From positions 16,882-80,881 of the forward strand of contig CAMDGM010000014.1 in assembly GCA_945898015.1 (NCBI GenBank): a DNA stretch of 64,000 bases, read 5' to 3'. The stretch is from PVC group bacterium (GTDB lineage Bacteria > Verrucomicrobiota > Kiritimatiellia > CAIKKV01). Positions 26,594-35,045 of the stretch are shown piece after piece. Under the pieces are notes generated by a model that was not told the DNA's origin, made no database searches, and saw only the letters and a list, made by a program, of their open reading frames with translations. Within the stretch, counting starts at the first letter, position 1; each line of letters starts with the position of its first letter. Made by a program: the position numbers and the translations under genes.

Positions 26594-27406
26594 TTACTTC
26601 GCCGGCATTCCTCCGCGGAGCAACAATTCCTTCATTTCGTCTGTGTTGCCGAATTGAACACCTGCCGCTTGATTGGGCGCATCAAAAGTCCCTGACTCAA
26701 TTCTCTCGTTCACCACCAAACCGTTCACCCGAACCGTTTCGCTGACGTCCGTGCCAGCCCTTGCCCTCGCCTGGGTTTTCTGAAGGCAAGGAATCCAAAT
26801 TCCGGGTTTCACCTCCTGCCACCCGGCATAACTCACAACCAGCAGGCGGTTGGTGCAGGCCGGTGTATCAAAAAACTCCAACCGCGCCAGGCGCCCCGTT
26901 GCATCGAGGGACAACACGGTGAAGGGATGAGGCGGCAGCGCGGCATAGCCACAGCGCACAGAGAAAAGACCTTCCGGCGGAAGAACTGTTTCGGGAAGAC
27001 CCTGCAACCGCATCAAATGTTCGTCTGCCGTTGCCGGAACGCGGCGCACCTGGATCAGCTCCGACTCGGGTGCCTCGGCCAGCGGAATCCGGACGCCCTG
27101 CGCCTGCCCGTCAATCCACTTGTAAATCGCCTGCCCATCCACCACGATCCGGCGCGCGTCAGGAGTCACGGTCTCCACCCGCAATCGATCAGGCCGTTCA
27201 AACCAGACACGGCTCAACGTGGGTAGCCTCGTGCCACCAACCTCCGTTTCACGGCGAATCTCGCATCGAATGCTCCGAATCTTGCCATTCTCCGCCAGTA
27301 ACCGGTCCACAAGCGGCGCCGTTGCCAAGTCCCCCGCCAGACCGACGCTCGCAACCAGCGCCGCCGCAAATAAGCCCAGTTCCTGTTTGATATATTCTTT
27401 ACTCAT
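26594..27406 (-). CDS. LolA-like secreted lipoprotein-carrier-fold protein
   Basis: The 270-residue protein has an N-terminal leader (LGLFAAALVASVGLAGDL) after a short charged start. A LolA/DUF2092-like pattern follows: a helix with AENGKIRSIRCEIRRET, then strands RVWFERPDRLRVETVTPDARRIV and VDGQAIYKWI. LolA-fold proteins bind acyl chains in the periplasm; whether this one carries lipoproteins is not shown. The ATG at 27406 is chosen because it places the leader at the N-terminus; an upstream extension in frame would bury it. The gene is 85 bp upstream of the promoter region of the small secreted protein and is transcribed towards it. Confidence 0.7.
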   Translation of the reverse strand: MSKEYIKQELGLFAAALVASVGLAGDLATAPLVDRLLAENGKIRSIRCEIRRETEVGGTRLPTLSRVWFERPDRLRVETVTPDARRIVVDGQAIYKWIDGQAQGVRIPLAEAPESELIQVRRVPATADEHLMRLQGLPETVLPPEGLFSVRCGYAALPPHPFTVLSLDATGRLARLEFFDTPACTNRLLVVSYAGWQEVKPGIWIPCLQKTQARARAGTDVSETVRVNGLVVNERIESGTFDAPNQAAGVQFGNTDEMKELLLRGGMPAK

Positions 27407-27573
27407 GCTCGTTATTATACGGTTTCCCACTGATAAGGAAACTCCGAAACACACCGGCAGGAAACCACCAACCGAACCCGCTTTCAAGTTGACATTCCAC
27501 CGCCTTTCAGGCCATTCTTTGACCCCAATGGCGGGGCACTTGACCCGCCTTGCGCAACACCCGGAGAAGCGGC

Positions 27574-28026
27574 ATGAACATCCAGATCGCGTGCCTGTGC
27601 GACGCAGCCACCGACTACCAGGGCAAGCTCAACCTGCTGGGCACCTTCGACTCCATTTTCACGCGCTCCCTCCCCGCCGTCCATCCAAGTTGCGCCATCG
27701 TCCTGCGCATCATTTTCACCCGTGTCGAGTCAGCCAAGCACCGCATCCGGATCGACTTCGTGGACGAAGACGGCAAGGGCGTTATCCAGCCGCTGGACCT
27801 GCCATTCGACATCCGCATGCCCCCGGGCGCCACCAGCCTGAGCCGCAATTTCATCATCAACCTCCAACAGATCAAATTCGACCGCGTAGGAAGCTACTCC
27901 GTGGATGTCGCCCTCGATGACCGCCACGAAGTATCCATCCCGCTCACCGTCCGGGTGGTCGCGCCCCCCCACGGAAACGATACCCCGGAAAGCGGCGGGG
28001 AACCCCCTCACGGCCCGGCTAATTAA
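27574..28026 (+). CDS. DUF6941-like conserved protein
   Basis: The 150-residue protein matches a small conserved family recognised by the opening MNIQIACLCDAATDYQGKL and NLLGTFDSIFTRSLPAVHP, followed by beta-rich sequence with FVDEDGKGV. I recall it as DUF6941; the function is unknown. The ATG at 27574 has GGAG about eight bases upstream and beats an ATG eight codons earlier. It lies 44 bp before the sugar isomerase gene and is probably cotranscribed with it. Confidence 0.75.
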   Translation: MNIQIACLCDAATDYQGKLNLLGTFDSIFTRSLPAVHPSCAIVLRIIFTRVESAKHRIRIDFVDEDGKGVIQPLDLPFDIRMPPGATSLSRNFIINLQQIKFDRVGSYSVDVALDDRHEVSIPLTVRVVAPPHGNDTPESGGEPPHGPAN

Positions 28027-28070
28027 CGGCTCAAACCTCATCTCATCAACTCACAGAAAGGACGGCATGT

Positions 28071-29063
28071 ATGGGCAGACCGGTCACCTTGTTCACAGGT
28101 CAGTACGCGGACCTCCCCCTCGAAACACTCTGCAAAAAGGCCAAGGGCTGGGGTTATGACGGCCTTGAGCTGGCCTGCTGGGGCGACCACGTGGACGTCG
28201 CGCGGGCAGCCAAGGACATCCCCTACGCCAAGTCCCGCAAGGACATGCTGGCGGACCACGGGCTGAAGGTGTTCGCCATCAGTCATCACCTCGCCGGGCA
28301 ACTGGTGTGCGATCCGAATGACGACGAACGCACCGACTGCTTCGCGCCCAAGGAATGCGCCGGAAACGCCACCAAGAAGCGCGCCTGGGCCGTCCAAACC
28401 ATGAAGGACTCCGCCCTGGCCGCCAAGAACATCGGCGTCAAGGTGGTGAACGGCTTCACCGGCTCCGCCATCTGGCACCTGCTCTACAGCTTCCCGCCCG
28501 TCAGCGAAGCCCGTATCCAGAAAGGCTTCGACGATTTTGCCGCCCTGTGGAACCCGATCCTGGACGTGTTCGACAAGGCCGGCGTCCGATTCGCGCTCGA
28601 GGTGCATCCGACGGAGATCGCCTACGACATCATCACCGCCCGCCGGGCCCTGGCCGCCATCAAGAACCGCAAGGCGTTCGGATTCAACTTCGACCCCAGC
28701 CACTTGCACTGGCAGGGCGTCTGCCCGGTCAAGTTCCTCAAGGCCTTCCCGGACCGCATTTATCACGTCCACATGAAGGACGCGGCCATCACGCTCAATG
28801 GCGAAAGCAGCGTCCTGGCCTCGCACCTCAACTTCGGGACCCCCGGCCGCGGCTGGGATTTCCGCAGCCTCGGGCACGGCCAGATCAAGTTCGAGGAAAT
28901 CATCCGCACCCTGAACGTGCAGGGTTACAAGGGCCCGCTCTCCGTGGAATGGGAAGACGCCATGATGGACCGCGAGCACGGCGCAGCCGAAGCCTGCGCC
29001 TATGTGAAAAAACTGGATTTCCCCAAGTCCGACCGAGTCTTCGACGAAGCGTTCGGTAACTGA
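28071..29063 (+). CDS. TIM-barrel sugar phosphate isomerase/epimerase
   Basis: The 330-residue protein belongs to the AP endonuclease 2-like sugar isomerase/epimerase superfamily. The metal site is visible in order: the Glu in FALEVHPTEIAYD, the Asp and His in FNFDPSHLHWQG, the His pair in YHVHMKDA and the Glu in LSVEWEDAMMD. AGAAAGGACG precedes the start. Members interconvert ketoses or their derivatives such as inosose, tagatose or hydroxypyruvate; the substrate here is not known. A strong GC hairpin follows 20 bp after the stop. Confidence 0.9.
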   Translation: MGRPVTLFTGQYADLPLETLCKKAKGWGYDGLELACWGDHVDVARAAKDIPYAKSRKDMLADHGLKVFAISHHLAGQLVCDPNDDERTDCFAPKECAGNATKKRAWAVQTMKDSALAAKNIGVKVVNGFTGSAIWHLLYSFPPVSEARIQKGFDDFAALWNPILDVFDKAGVRFALEVHPTEIAYDIITARRALAAIKNRKAFGFNFDPSHLHWQGVCPVKFLKAFPDRIYHVHMKDAAITLNGESSVLASHLNFGTPGRGWDFRSLGHGQIKFEEIIRTLNVQGYKGPLSVEWEDAMMDREHGAAEACAYVKKLDFPKSDRVFDEAFGN

Positions 29064-29082
29064 ACAGATCCATTTTGAGTTC

Positions 29083-29113
29083 ACACGGGGGGCGGTCCAT
29101 CCGCCCCCCGTGT
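29083..29113 (+). terminator. Terminator after the sugar isomerase gene
   Basis: A perfect 13-bp stem (ACACGGGGGGCGG with CCGCCCCCCGTGT) encloses a five-base loop and is followed by TT then CACAT. The short T run makes it a weaker intrinsic terminator, but it is very stable. It lies 22 bp before the permease start and could attenuate transcription into that gene. Confidence 0.75.
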
Positions 29114-29135
29114 TTCACATACGGCCGCCGTCCCC

Positions 29136-30809
29136 ATGCCCATCACGTCCGCCCTCTTTTATCAGGCCGCCTGCTCCTGGCGCAACCAACTCCACGTGCT
29201 CCGCCGCGATTCGCGATTCAAAACCGGCTTTATTGCGTTTGTCTTCATCGGCTTTTTTCTGGGCATCCGGCTCCTGTTCCTCAGCAGTTTCAAATTCATG
29301 GACGACCTGGGCGGGCTGAGCTCCCTGATCATCAGCCACCTGTTCGCCCTGTTTTTCCTGGGGCTCGGGCTCATGATGACTGTATCGGGAATCGTGACCT
29401 CCTATTCCACGCTCTATGGCTCGGAGGAGGTGCCGTTTCTCCTGGCCGCGCCCGTTTCCTTCCGCCAGATCGTCCTGGGGCGCGTCACCGAGGCCATCCT
29501 GCTCTCCTCCTGGGCCTTTTTCTTCATCATCATCCCCTTCATCAGCGCTTATCAGGCACACAAGGACCTTTCCCCCTTGTTCATGCTCTGGTCCCTCCTC
29601 TTTGCCGTTCCGTTCCTGACGCTCGGAGCGGGCCTCGGCTCGTTCCTTGTCCTGATCACCCTCCGGTGGATGCCACAGGGCCGAACCCTTCTCATCAGCG
29701 CCCTCGTTCTGCTCGCCATTGCGGCCGTGGGCGCGGGCTTCGCGCTCCTGCATGGCTATCGGAATGCGGAATCCGAGGAAGCCTTCATCCTGACCAACCT
29801 GGTGCCGGGCATGCGGTTCGCCTCCCAACCCTTCCTGCCAAGCTGGTGGATGGCCGAGGGAATCATGGCGGGCTCGCGCGGACTCTGGGGCCGCGGGCTG
29901 CTCTTTCTCCTGCTTCTTACCTCGAACGCCCTACTGGTCCTAACCGCCATTGAAGGACTGGGACGAACCATTTTCTATGAATCCTGGCAGCGCGCAATCG
30001 GGGAATCCTCCCTGGGCAAGCGTCAGCCAGTGCTTCTGGCCGGACTGGAACGCGCCCTGGAGCGCCTGCTGCCATCCGACCTGCGAGCCATGGCGTTCAA
30101 GGATATCCGCACGTTTCTGCGCGATCCCGCCCAATGGGCGCAAAGCCTCGTCTTTTTCGGCCTGCTGGGCCTCTATTTCGTCAACCTGCGCAGTTTCCGC
30201 TACAACCTGCTGCCGGAGGTCTGGCGCAGCTTCATCGCCTTCCTCAACGTGTTCAGCGTCTCGGCGGTGCTCTGTTCGCTCGGATCGCGCTTCGTTTACC
30301 CCCAGCTCAGCCTGGAAGGCCACGGCTTCTGGATTCTCAATCTGGCGCCCACCACGCCGCGGCGCATCCTGTTCGGAAAATTCACCCTGGCCGCCGGGGC
30401 CATGCTCCTCATCAGCCTCTTTCTGGTGCTGGTCTCCACCACCATGCTCCAGGTGACCACCCCCGTCCGGCTCGTGACGCTCGGCGTCGGAATCGCCATG
30501 CCGATCGCCGTGGCCGGACTGGCCACCGGCCTGGGTGCCCTGTTCATGGATTTACGCGAGCGTAATCCCGCCGCCATCGTTTCCGGCTTCGGCGGCACGC
30601 TCAACCTAGTGCTCTCGCTGGGCTATATGCTGGCCGCCATCGTCCCCTTTGCCGCCCTCTTTCACCTGTCCCTGATCGGACACCTGACATCCCGCGCCTT
30701 CCATGGCGGAGTGATCGCGGCGGCCATCTGGGGCGTGCTACTGACGGCGGCGGCCGCCGGAGTACCCATGGCGCTGGCCAACCGAAGCCTGACCCATCGA
30801 GATTATTGA
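29136..30809 (+). CDS. ABC-2-like export permease (PF16962-type), without adjacent ATPase
   Basis: The 557-residue protein is strongly hydrophobic with about 12-14 predicted membrane segments. It contains two half-size repeats of an ABC-2 permease pattern with a soluble linker near residues 295-330 (ALERLLPSDLRAMAFKDIRTFLRD). It resembles the putative ABC exporter family PF16962, in which two permease halves are fused. No ATP-binding gene lies next to it; the terminator just upstream and opposite-strand genes downstream leave it as a lone unit. The substrate is unknown. Confidence 0.8.
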   Translation: MPITSALFYQAACSWRNQLHVLRRDSRFKTGFIAFVFIGFFLGIRLLFLSSFKFMDDLGGLSSLIISHLFALFFLGLGLMMTVSGIVTSYSTLYGSEEVPFLLAAPVSFRQIVLGRVTEAILLSSWAFFFIIIPFISAYQAHKDLSPLFMLWSLLFAVPFLTLGAGLGSFLVLITLRWMPQGRTLLISALVLLAIAAVGAGFALLHGYRNAESEEAFILTNLVPGMRFASQPFLPSWWMAEGIMAGSRGLWGRGLLFLLLLTSNALLVLTAIEGLGRTIFYESWQRAIGESSLGKRQPVLLAGLERALERLLPSDLRAMAFKDIRTFLRDPAQWAQSLVFFGLLGLYFVNLRSFRYNLLPEVWRSFIAFLNVFSVSAVLCSLGSRFVYPQLSLEGHGFWILNLAPTTPRRILFGKFTLAAGAMLLISLFLVLVSTTMLQVTTPVRLVTLGVGIAMPIAVAGLATGLGALFMDLRERNPAAIVSGFGGTLNLVLSLGYMLAAIVPFAALFHLSLIGHLTSRAFHGGVIAAAIWGVLLTAAAAGVPMALANRSLTHRDY

Positions 30810-30841
30810 ATCAACCGAACCGGCCGATCCGCTCAGGCCCA

Positions 30842-31783
30842 TCAAGGGACGACGGGCTTCCCGCTTTCACTAACAAGGGCCAATGCCCGGGCTCGCAAAT
30901 CAGGCAAATTCGCTTTTTCAGCCCATTCCGCCGCCAGCCCGGCCAAAAGCCGGGCCTTGTCCGTATGGCCTAAACCCGCCCGAATCCGGGCCGCCCGATA
31001 CATCCGATTCGCTGAGCCTGGACCATCCCCGACTTTCTGCCAGGCAAGGGCGGACCGCTCGAGGCTGTCCGCATTTTCCACAAACCGGCACCCTTGTTGC
31101 CAGAGAGCACTTTCTTTATCAAACGCGGTTCCCGCCGCTTGAGCCTCCCCGTTCAACAGGCTTAACTGCCCCCGAACACGCTCGACCACCGCCTCAAAAG
31201 ACCGATCTGGCGGTGACCGCCCCCACCCACGTACCGCCTCCGTCAATTCCGCTTTCGCCTGAACCGCGTCTCCCCGGCGAACCGCGCCCTCGGCCAATAC
31301 CAGCCGAATATCCGCGGACAGGCGTGCGGAAGCCTGAGCTTCGGGACGAGCTAAAGCCAATCGGGCAAGCCGCTGACTGTCCGCCTGATCCCCACGCTCA
31401 AGCGCCAGGCGGGCCGCCGCGGTTTCCGCGCGGGCCGCCGTAAGGCCGTCCCCAGCCACCAGCGCCTCTTCCCGGGCCGCATCCAGCAGCGTCCGGCCCT
31501 CGCTTCGACGGCCCTGAGCTATGCGACAGGCTGCAAGCTGATACCGATACCGGGCCACCGCCCGGCCGTCATCACGAAGGGACGCCCGCGTAATGGCATC
31601 CGAAAAACCGGCGGCCGCCTCCTCGTAAGCGCCCGCGCCATAGGCCGCCTGCGCCGACTCCTGGACTAGCCTCATAGGCTCATCCACAACCGCTTGCGGC
31701 CCCCGGCCGCCGCGAGCGCACCCCGTGACCGCCAGTGCGCTCACCACCATGATCCAACACGCCACTCGTTCAATCCGTTTCAC
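30842..31783 (-). CDS. Repeat lipoprotein at the end of the MCE transporter operon
   Basis: The 313-residue protein starts with a lipoprotein signal (CWIMVVSALAVTGC, lipobox VTGC) and then consists of Ala-rich helical pairs of about 35-40 residues (YEEAAAGFSDAITRASLRDD, RSEGRTLLDAAREEAL), the pattern of TPR-like repeats. The GTG start at 31783 overlaps the MCE stop as GTGA and has GGAGAGGGGG upstream. A periplasmic partner of the MCE transporter, comparable in position to MlaB/MlaC or PqiC components, is inferred from the operon; the sequence itself is not related to those. Confidence 0.85.
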   Translation of the reverse strand: MKRIERVACWIMVVSALAVTGCARGGRGPQAVVDEPMRLVQESAQAAYGAGAYEEAAAGFSDAITRASLRDDGRAVARYRYQLAACRIAQGRRSEGRTLLDAAREEALVAGDGLTAARAETAAARLALERGDQADSQRLARLALARPEAQASARLSADIRLVLAEGAVRRGDAVQAKAELTEAVRGWGRSPPDRSFEAVVERVRGQLSLLNGEAQAAGTAFDKESALWQQGCRFVENADSLERSALAWQKVGDGPGSANRMYRAARIRAGLGHTDKARLLAGLAAEWAEKANLPDLRARALALVSESGKPVVP

Positions 31784-32790
31784 GGCGCCCCCTCTCCAAC
31801 CGGAATGGAAACGGGATCGATCAGCTCGCTTCCCTTCTCCGGTCCGGAATTCAGATCCTTCTTGCGGAACAGCCAATGTTGTTGAAGGTTTTCCATCAGC
31901 CTCCGGGTCTCCCGGAGCGTCGACTCGGTCTCCCTCAACACCGGCTTCACATCCGTCCCGGTGATCTTGAGGGTCGCCGCGTCAATCAGGCGCCGCGAAT
32001 CACGCAAGGTCGTCTCCGCCTCCGCCAAAACCTTCCGCACATCGGTTTCCTCCACTTTGCGAGCCGTTGAATCGGCCAGTTTCTGCAGGTCGCCCGTCAG
32101 GGACTTCAACTGCGTGGCAACGGAGGTCAGCTCATCCACGAACGCGGGGACCTTCGGTGCGGTCTTTTCAATTTCGGCCGAAATCGTGTTCAGCCGCCCC
32201 GCCAGCACCTCGTCGTGCAAGAGGCTTCCCACCACGCCTTTGCCCTCCTGCACCGTCGAAAGAATGCCGTTCACATTAGCCAAAATGCCCTGCACCTCCT
32301 CGAGCATCGGGATCACCGTGCGCCGGACCTCCTCTAAAGCCTCGGCGATTTTCTCAACCAGCTGGACGTCCTCGATGGAGGGGATGACAGCTCCGTTTTC
32401 CATCAGGGGAAAGCGGCGGTCGCCCAGTGTAATCTCGACAAACGCATCCCCCGCCACCTGAAACTTTTTCTTCACCACGGCCACGGAGTTCGTCCGCACC
32501 AGATCCCGGAACCGGCCGCGCAGGTTATACGTAGTCTGCAAGGCGCCGGACGCATTCGGCACAATGTCCCCCACCCGGCCGGCCAGCGCGCCCTGGATCC
32601 GGACCTCGGCGCCCTGATGAAGGTCCAACGCCCCTTTCGCCGGGAACACCGTCCGTAATTCAAAATCTTTCTCGAACCATCCCTGCGCCCGGCCGGCCAG
32701 GAATATGACCGCCAGAAACAACAGGGCGCAGCCCAGCACAAATGCCCCCACCATTTCATCCACAAACCTCAATCGGGTGTTTCCGCTCAT
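31780..32790 (-). CDS. MCE/MlaD family lipid-transport protein
   Basis: A single N-terminal membrane helix (MVGAFVLGCALLFLAVIFLAG) is followed by one MCE domain, about residues 40-125 (FELRTVFPAKGALDLHQGAEVRIQGA and LAGRVGDIV). A long helical region with heptad-like spacing follows (EEVQGILANVNGILSTVQEG) to about residue 330. MCE proteins form hexameric channels that move phospholipids across the periplasm. At 336 residues it is longer than E. coli MlaD (183) because of the helical tail, more like PqiB/YebT tails that build a tube. The start overlaps the upstream ATP-binding-like gene as ATGA. Confidence 0.92.
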   Translation of the reverse strand: MSGNTRLRFVDEMVGAFVLGCALLFLAVIFLAGRAQGWFEKDFELRTVFPAKGALDLHQGAEVRIQGALAGRVGDIVPNASGALQTTYNLRGRFRDLVRTNSVAVVKKKFQVAGDAFVEITLGDRRFPLMENGAVIPSIEDVQLVEKIAEALEEVRRTVIPMLEEVQGILANVNGILSTVQEGKGVVGSLLHDEVLAGRLNTISAEIEKTAPKVPAFVDELTSVATQLKSLTGDLQKLADSTARKVEETDVRKVLAEAETTLRDSRRLIDAATLKITGTDVKPVLRETESTLRETRRLMENLQQHWLFRKKDLNSGPEKGSELIDPVSIPVGEGAP

Positions 32791-33512
32791 CGTTTCTCGT
32801 CCTCTCTTCGGTGCCAAGTGCGGCCGCGGACGAAATAGGATTCCGCGCCCATCTTCTTCGCCTGTTCCATAATCTCCCGATCCTGCGTCATCCACAGGAG
32901 TGCCGTTCCCCGGTCTTGCGCCTCCCGGGCTGTTTCAAACAACGCCGGCAGCGCCTCGCGGGGCGCGTCCATCTCGGGTCGCTCCAAAACCACCAACACG
33001 GGATTCCCCAGAAAAGCCCGGACCCACTCACAACGCCGCAGATCCCGCTTGCGCATGAGGCCCGGGCGTCCATTGGGCACGCCGGGAAGCCCGTACCGCC
33101 GGGCCATCTTCTCCGCCTCTCCCTCGGGATCAGGGATGGCGCGGGCCGGATGGGTCCGGCAGGCCGTCACCAGGTTCTCCATCACGGACAAATTGTGCAC
33201 CCAGCCGTGATAATCAAAAACCCGTCCGATTTTCCCCCGGTTGCGCGCCTGGTCCATCGGTCCCATCTCCGCCCAGTCCCGTCCCAGAAACAGGATTTTC
33301 CCGGACTGGCACGGCAAGAGGCCTTCCACGGCGTCCGCCAGGGGGAAATAATCGAACTCCGCGTCCCGGATCTCCAGGGATATGCCAGTTTCAACCACCG
33401 CCACGCCGCCCGATTCCAAATTCATCGTCACCTCCCGCAACTCATTGTCCGGTTGCTGGGTAGGGCAAAGCGCCGCGCACTGGCATTGAAGAATGGAGGT
33501 TCGCTCAGCCAT
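32787..33512 (-). CDS. Degenerate MlaF-like ABC protein (pseudo-ATPase)
   Basis: The 241-residue protein occupies the MlaF slot between mlaE and the MCE gene and keeps the ABC outline. SGKILFLGRDW matches the strand after Walker A, VFDYHGWVHNLSVMENLV matches the Q-loop region (Gln replaced), WVRAFLGNPVLVVLERPEMDAP matches the signature-to-Walker-B stretch, and LLWMTQD matches the H-loop. The catalytic motifs are lost: no GxxGxGKS/T Walker A is present, the signature LSGG is replaced by RPGL, DEP reads ERP and the H-loop His is Gln. It should not hydrolyse ATP. The frame is intact and both ends overlap neighbours (8 and 4 bp), so it is a conserved gene and not a frameshifted relic. Confidence 0.82.
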   Translation of the reverse strand: MAERTSILQCQCAALCPTQQPDNELREVTMNLESGGVAVVETGISLEIRDAEFDYFPLADAVEGLLPCQSGKILFLGRDWAEMGPMDQARNRGKIGRVFDYHGWVHNLSVMENLVTACRTHPARAIPDPEGEAEKMARRYGLPGVPNGRPGLMRKRDLRRCEWVRAFLGNPVLVVLERPEMDAPREALPALFETAREAQDRGTALLWMTQDREIMEQAKKMGAESYFVRGRTWHRREDEKR

Positions 33513-34290
33513 AGGTCACCGCCGAAATCAGCGCCGAAATAATGACCAGCGCAAACGTGGACCGGACCACCGCGCGCGTGGTGGCCTGGGGAATTTCCGT
33601 CAAATGCCCCCGGATGCCCAACCCCTCGGAACAGGAAATAGCCGCGGTGGTCATCCCGGGAATCAACGTTTTGATCAGAAAACTCGGGGCATCGGCCTTG
33701 CCGATCGCCGACAGCACCCCATCCATGAAAATACCCGGAGACGGACTCAATCCCAGCATCGCCCCACACAGGTATCCCGCTGAAAACGCAACCAGGACGA
33801 ACACCACCGCCAGACAAAAAACCGAGATTCCCGCGCCCAGCACCCGGGGCATGACCAGATACACCATCGGGTCAAGGCCCTGCGCATCTAACACCTTCAC
33901 ATCCCCGTTCGCGGTCATGCTGGCCATTTCGGCCGCAATCGCGGCGCCACTCCGCCCGATCATCACGAAATTCACCAGCAAGGGCGCCAACTCGCGCATC
34001 AGGACCAGCACCAGCACCGCCCCCGTCAAGGACGCCGAACCCGCCATACTCGACAGGATCTGGGCCTGAATGACCACCATGATCCCCATCAGAACGGCAA
34101 TCACCACGATGAACGGAAGTCCTTGAATGGCGGTGTAATACACCTGCCGGCTCAGCACCCGCAACAGGGGCCGGTTCCAGACCGACCGCCGGACGGCCAA
34201 CCCCAGCACGGCGCAGACAAGCCCCGTGACAAACGGCAGCGCCCGCAGCCGCGCGAGCGTCCGCCGCCCGATGGCACCCAATAAAGACAT
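33505..34290 (-). CDS. mlaE: MlaE family permease of MCE lipid transporter
   Basis: The 261-residue protein has five to six membrane segments and the MlaE/YrbE signature, including LMRELAPLLVNFVMIGRSGAAIAAEMASM, a QGLDPMVYLVMPR loop and the C-terminal FLIKTLIPGMTTAAISCSEGL. It is the inner-membrane subunit of a lipid transporter that pairs with MCE proteins. The stop overlaps the start of the ATP-binding-like gene by 8 bp, so the two are translated together. Rnc lies 10 bp upstream in the same direction. Confidence 0.95.
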   Translation of the reverse strand: MSLLGAIGRRTLARLRALPFVTGLVCAVLGLAVRRSVWNRPLLRVLSRQVYYTAIQGLPFIVVIAVLMGIMVVIQAQILSSMAGSASLTGAVLVLVLMRELAPLLVNFVMIGRSGAAIAAEMASMTANGDVKVLDAQGLDPMVYLVMPRVLGAGISVFCLAVVFVLVAFSAGYLCGAMLGLSPSPGIFMDGVLSAIGKADAPSFLIKTLIPGMTTAAISCSEGLGIRGHLTEIPQATTRAVVRSTFALVIISALISAVTYG

Positions 34291-34300
34291 TCGTGCTCCC

Positions 34301-35029
34301 CTACGTCTCGCTGCCGGTTTTCTCCGGCGGCAGCATCAGAAGCGCCGCCTGCGCGGCCGCTGTTTCAGCAAGCCGCTTGCTGGCGCCCCGCCCCCGCCCC
34401 AGCTCTTTCCCGTTCGCCAGCACCTCAACCCGGAACTCCCGCGCATGCCGGGGCCCCTCCTCGGCCAGCAACTGGTAACACGGTGACGTTTTCCACCGTT
34501 GCTGGCAAATCTGTTGCAACCGCCCCTTGGGATTGGAGTCCGCCTCCGCGGTTTCCCCCGACTCCAGGTGGGGGACAAACAGGTGGCGGAAAATCACATC
34601 CGCCGCTTTCAGCCCGCCATCCAGGAACGCGGCTCCCAAAACCGCTTCCAGCGTGTCCGCCAAATTGGACGCACGCTGACGGCCTCCGGTCTGTTCCTCG
34701 CCTTTCCCCAGCATGAGCCGGCTGCCGAGGTCAATCCGCTTTGCCAGTCGCGTCAGGGCCGCACCACTAGTCAACCGGCTCCGGGCCGCGGTAAGAAACC
34801 CTTCATCCCGGTCCGGAAAGCGCTCAAACAGGAAGGCGGCGGCGATCAGCCCCAGAACGGCATCGCCCAAAAATTCAAGCCGCTGGTTGTCGGATCCGGC
34901 GTCAGCGCCCTTTTCGAACCGGAACGAACGGTGCAGGAACGCCTGGGCCAGGCGCTCCTTGGAGCGGAACCGATAACCCAGGATCTTCTCCAGATCGCGA
35001 TATGGATTCTGTTTGAAAAGGCCCATCAT
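34301..35029 (-). CDS. rnc: Ribonuclease III
   Basis: The 242-residue protein has the RNase III catalytic domain with the signature NQRLEFLGDAVLGLIAA near residue 45 and the second acidic cluster ADTLEAVLGAAFLDGG near 122. A double-stranded RNA-binding domain makes up the C-terminal 75 residues (NPKGRLQQICQQRW to LAETAAAQAALL). It cleaves dsRNA in rRNA processing and mRNA turnover. Two adjacent ATG codons are available at the start. It is 16 bp from xerD and 10 bp from mlaE, so it lies within the same operon. Confidence 0.96.
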   Translation of the reverse strand: MMGLFKQNPYRDLEKILGYRFRSKERLAQAFLHRSFRFEKGADAGSDNQRLEFLGDAVLGLIAAAFLFERFPDRDEGFLTAARSRLTSGAALTRLAKRIDLGSRLMLGKGEEQTGGRQRASNLADTLEAVLGAAFLDGGLKAADVIFRHLFVPHLESGETAEADSNPKGRLQQICQQRWKTSPCYQLLAEEGPRHAREFRVEVLANGKELGRGRGASKRLAETAAAQAALLMLPPEKTGSET

Positions 35030-35045
35030 CGTTCGCTATCACTCC

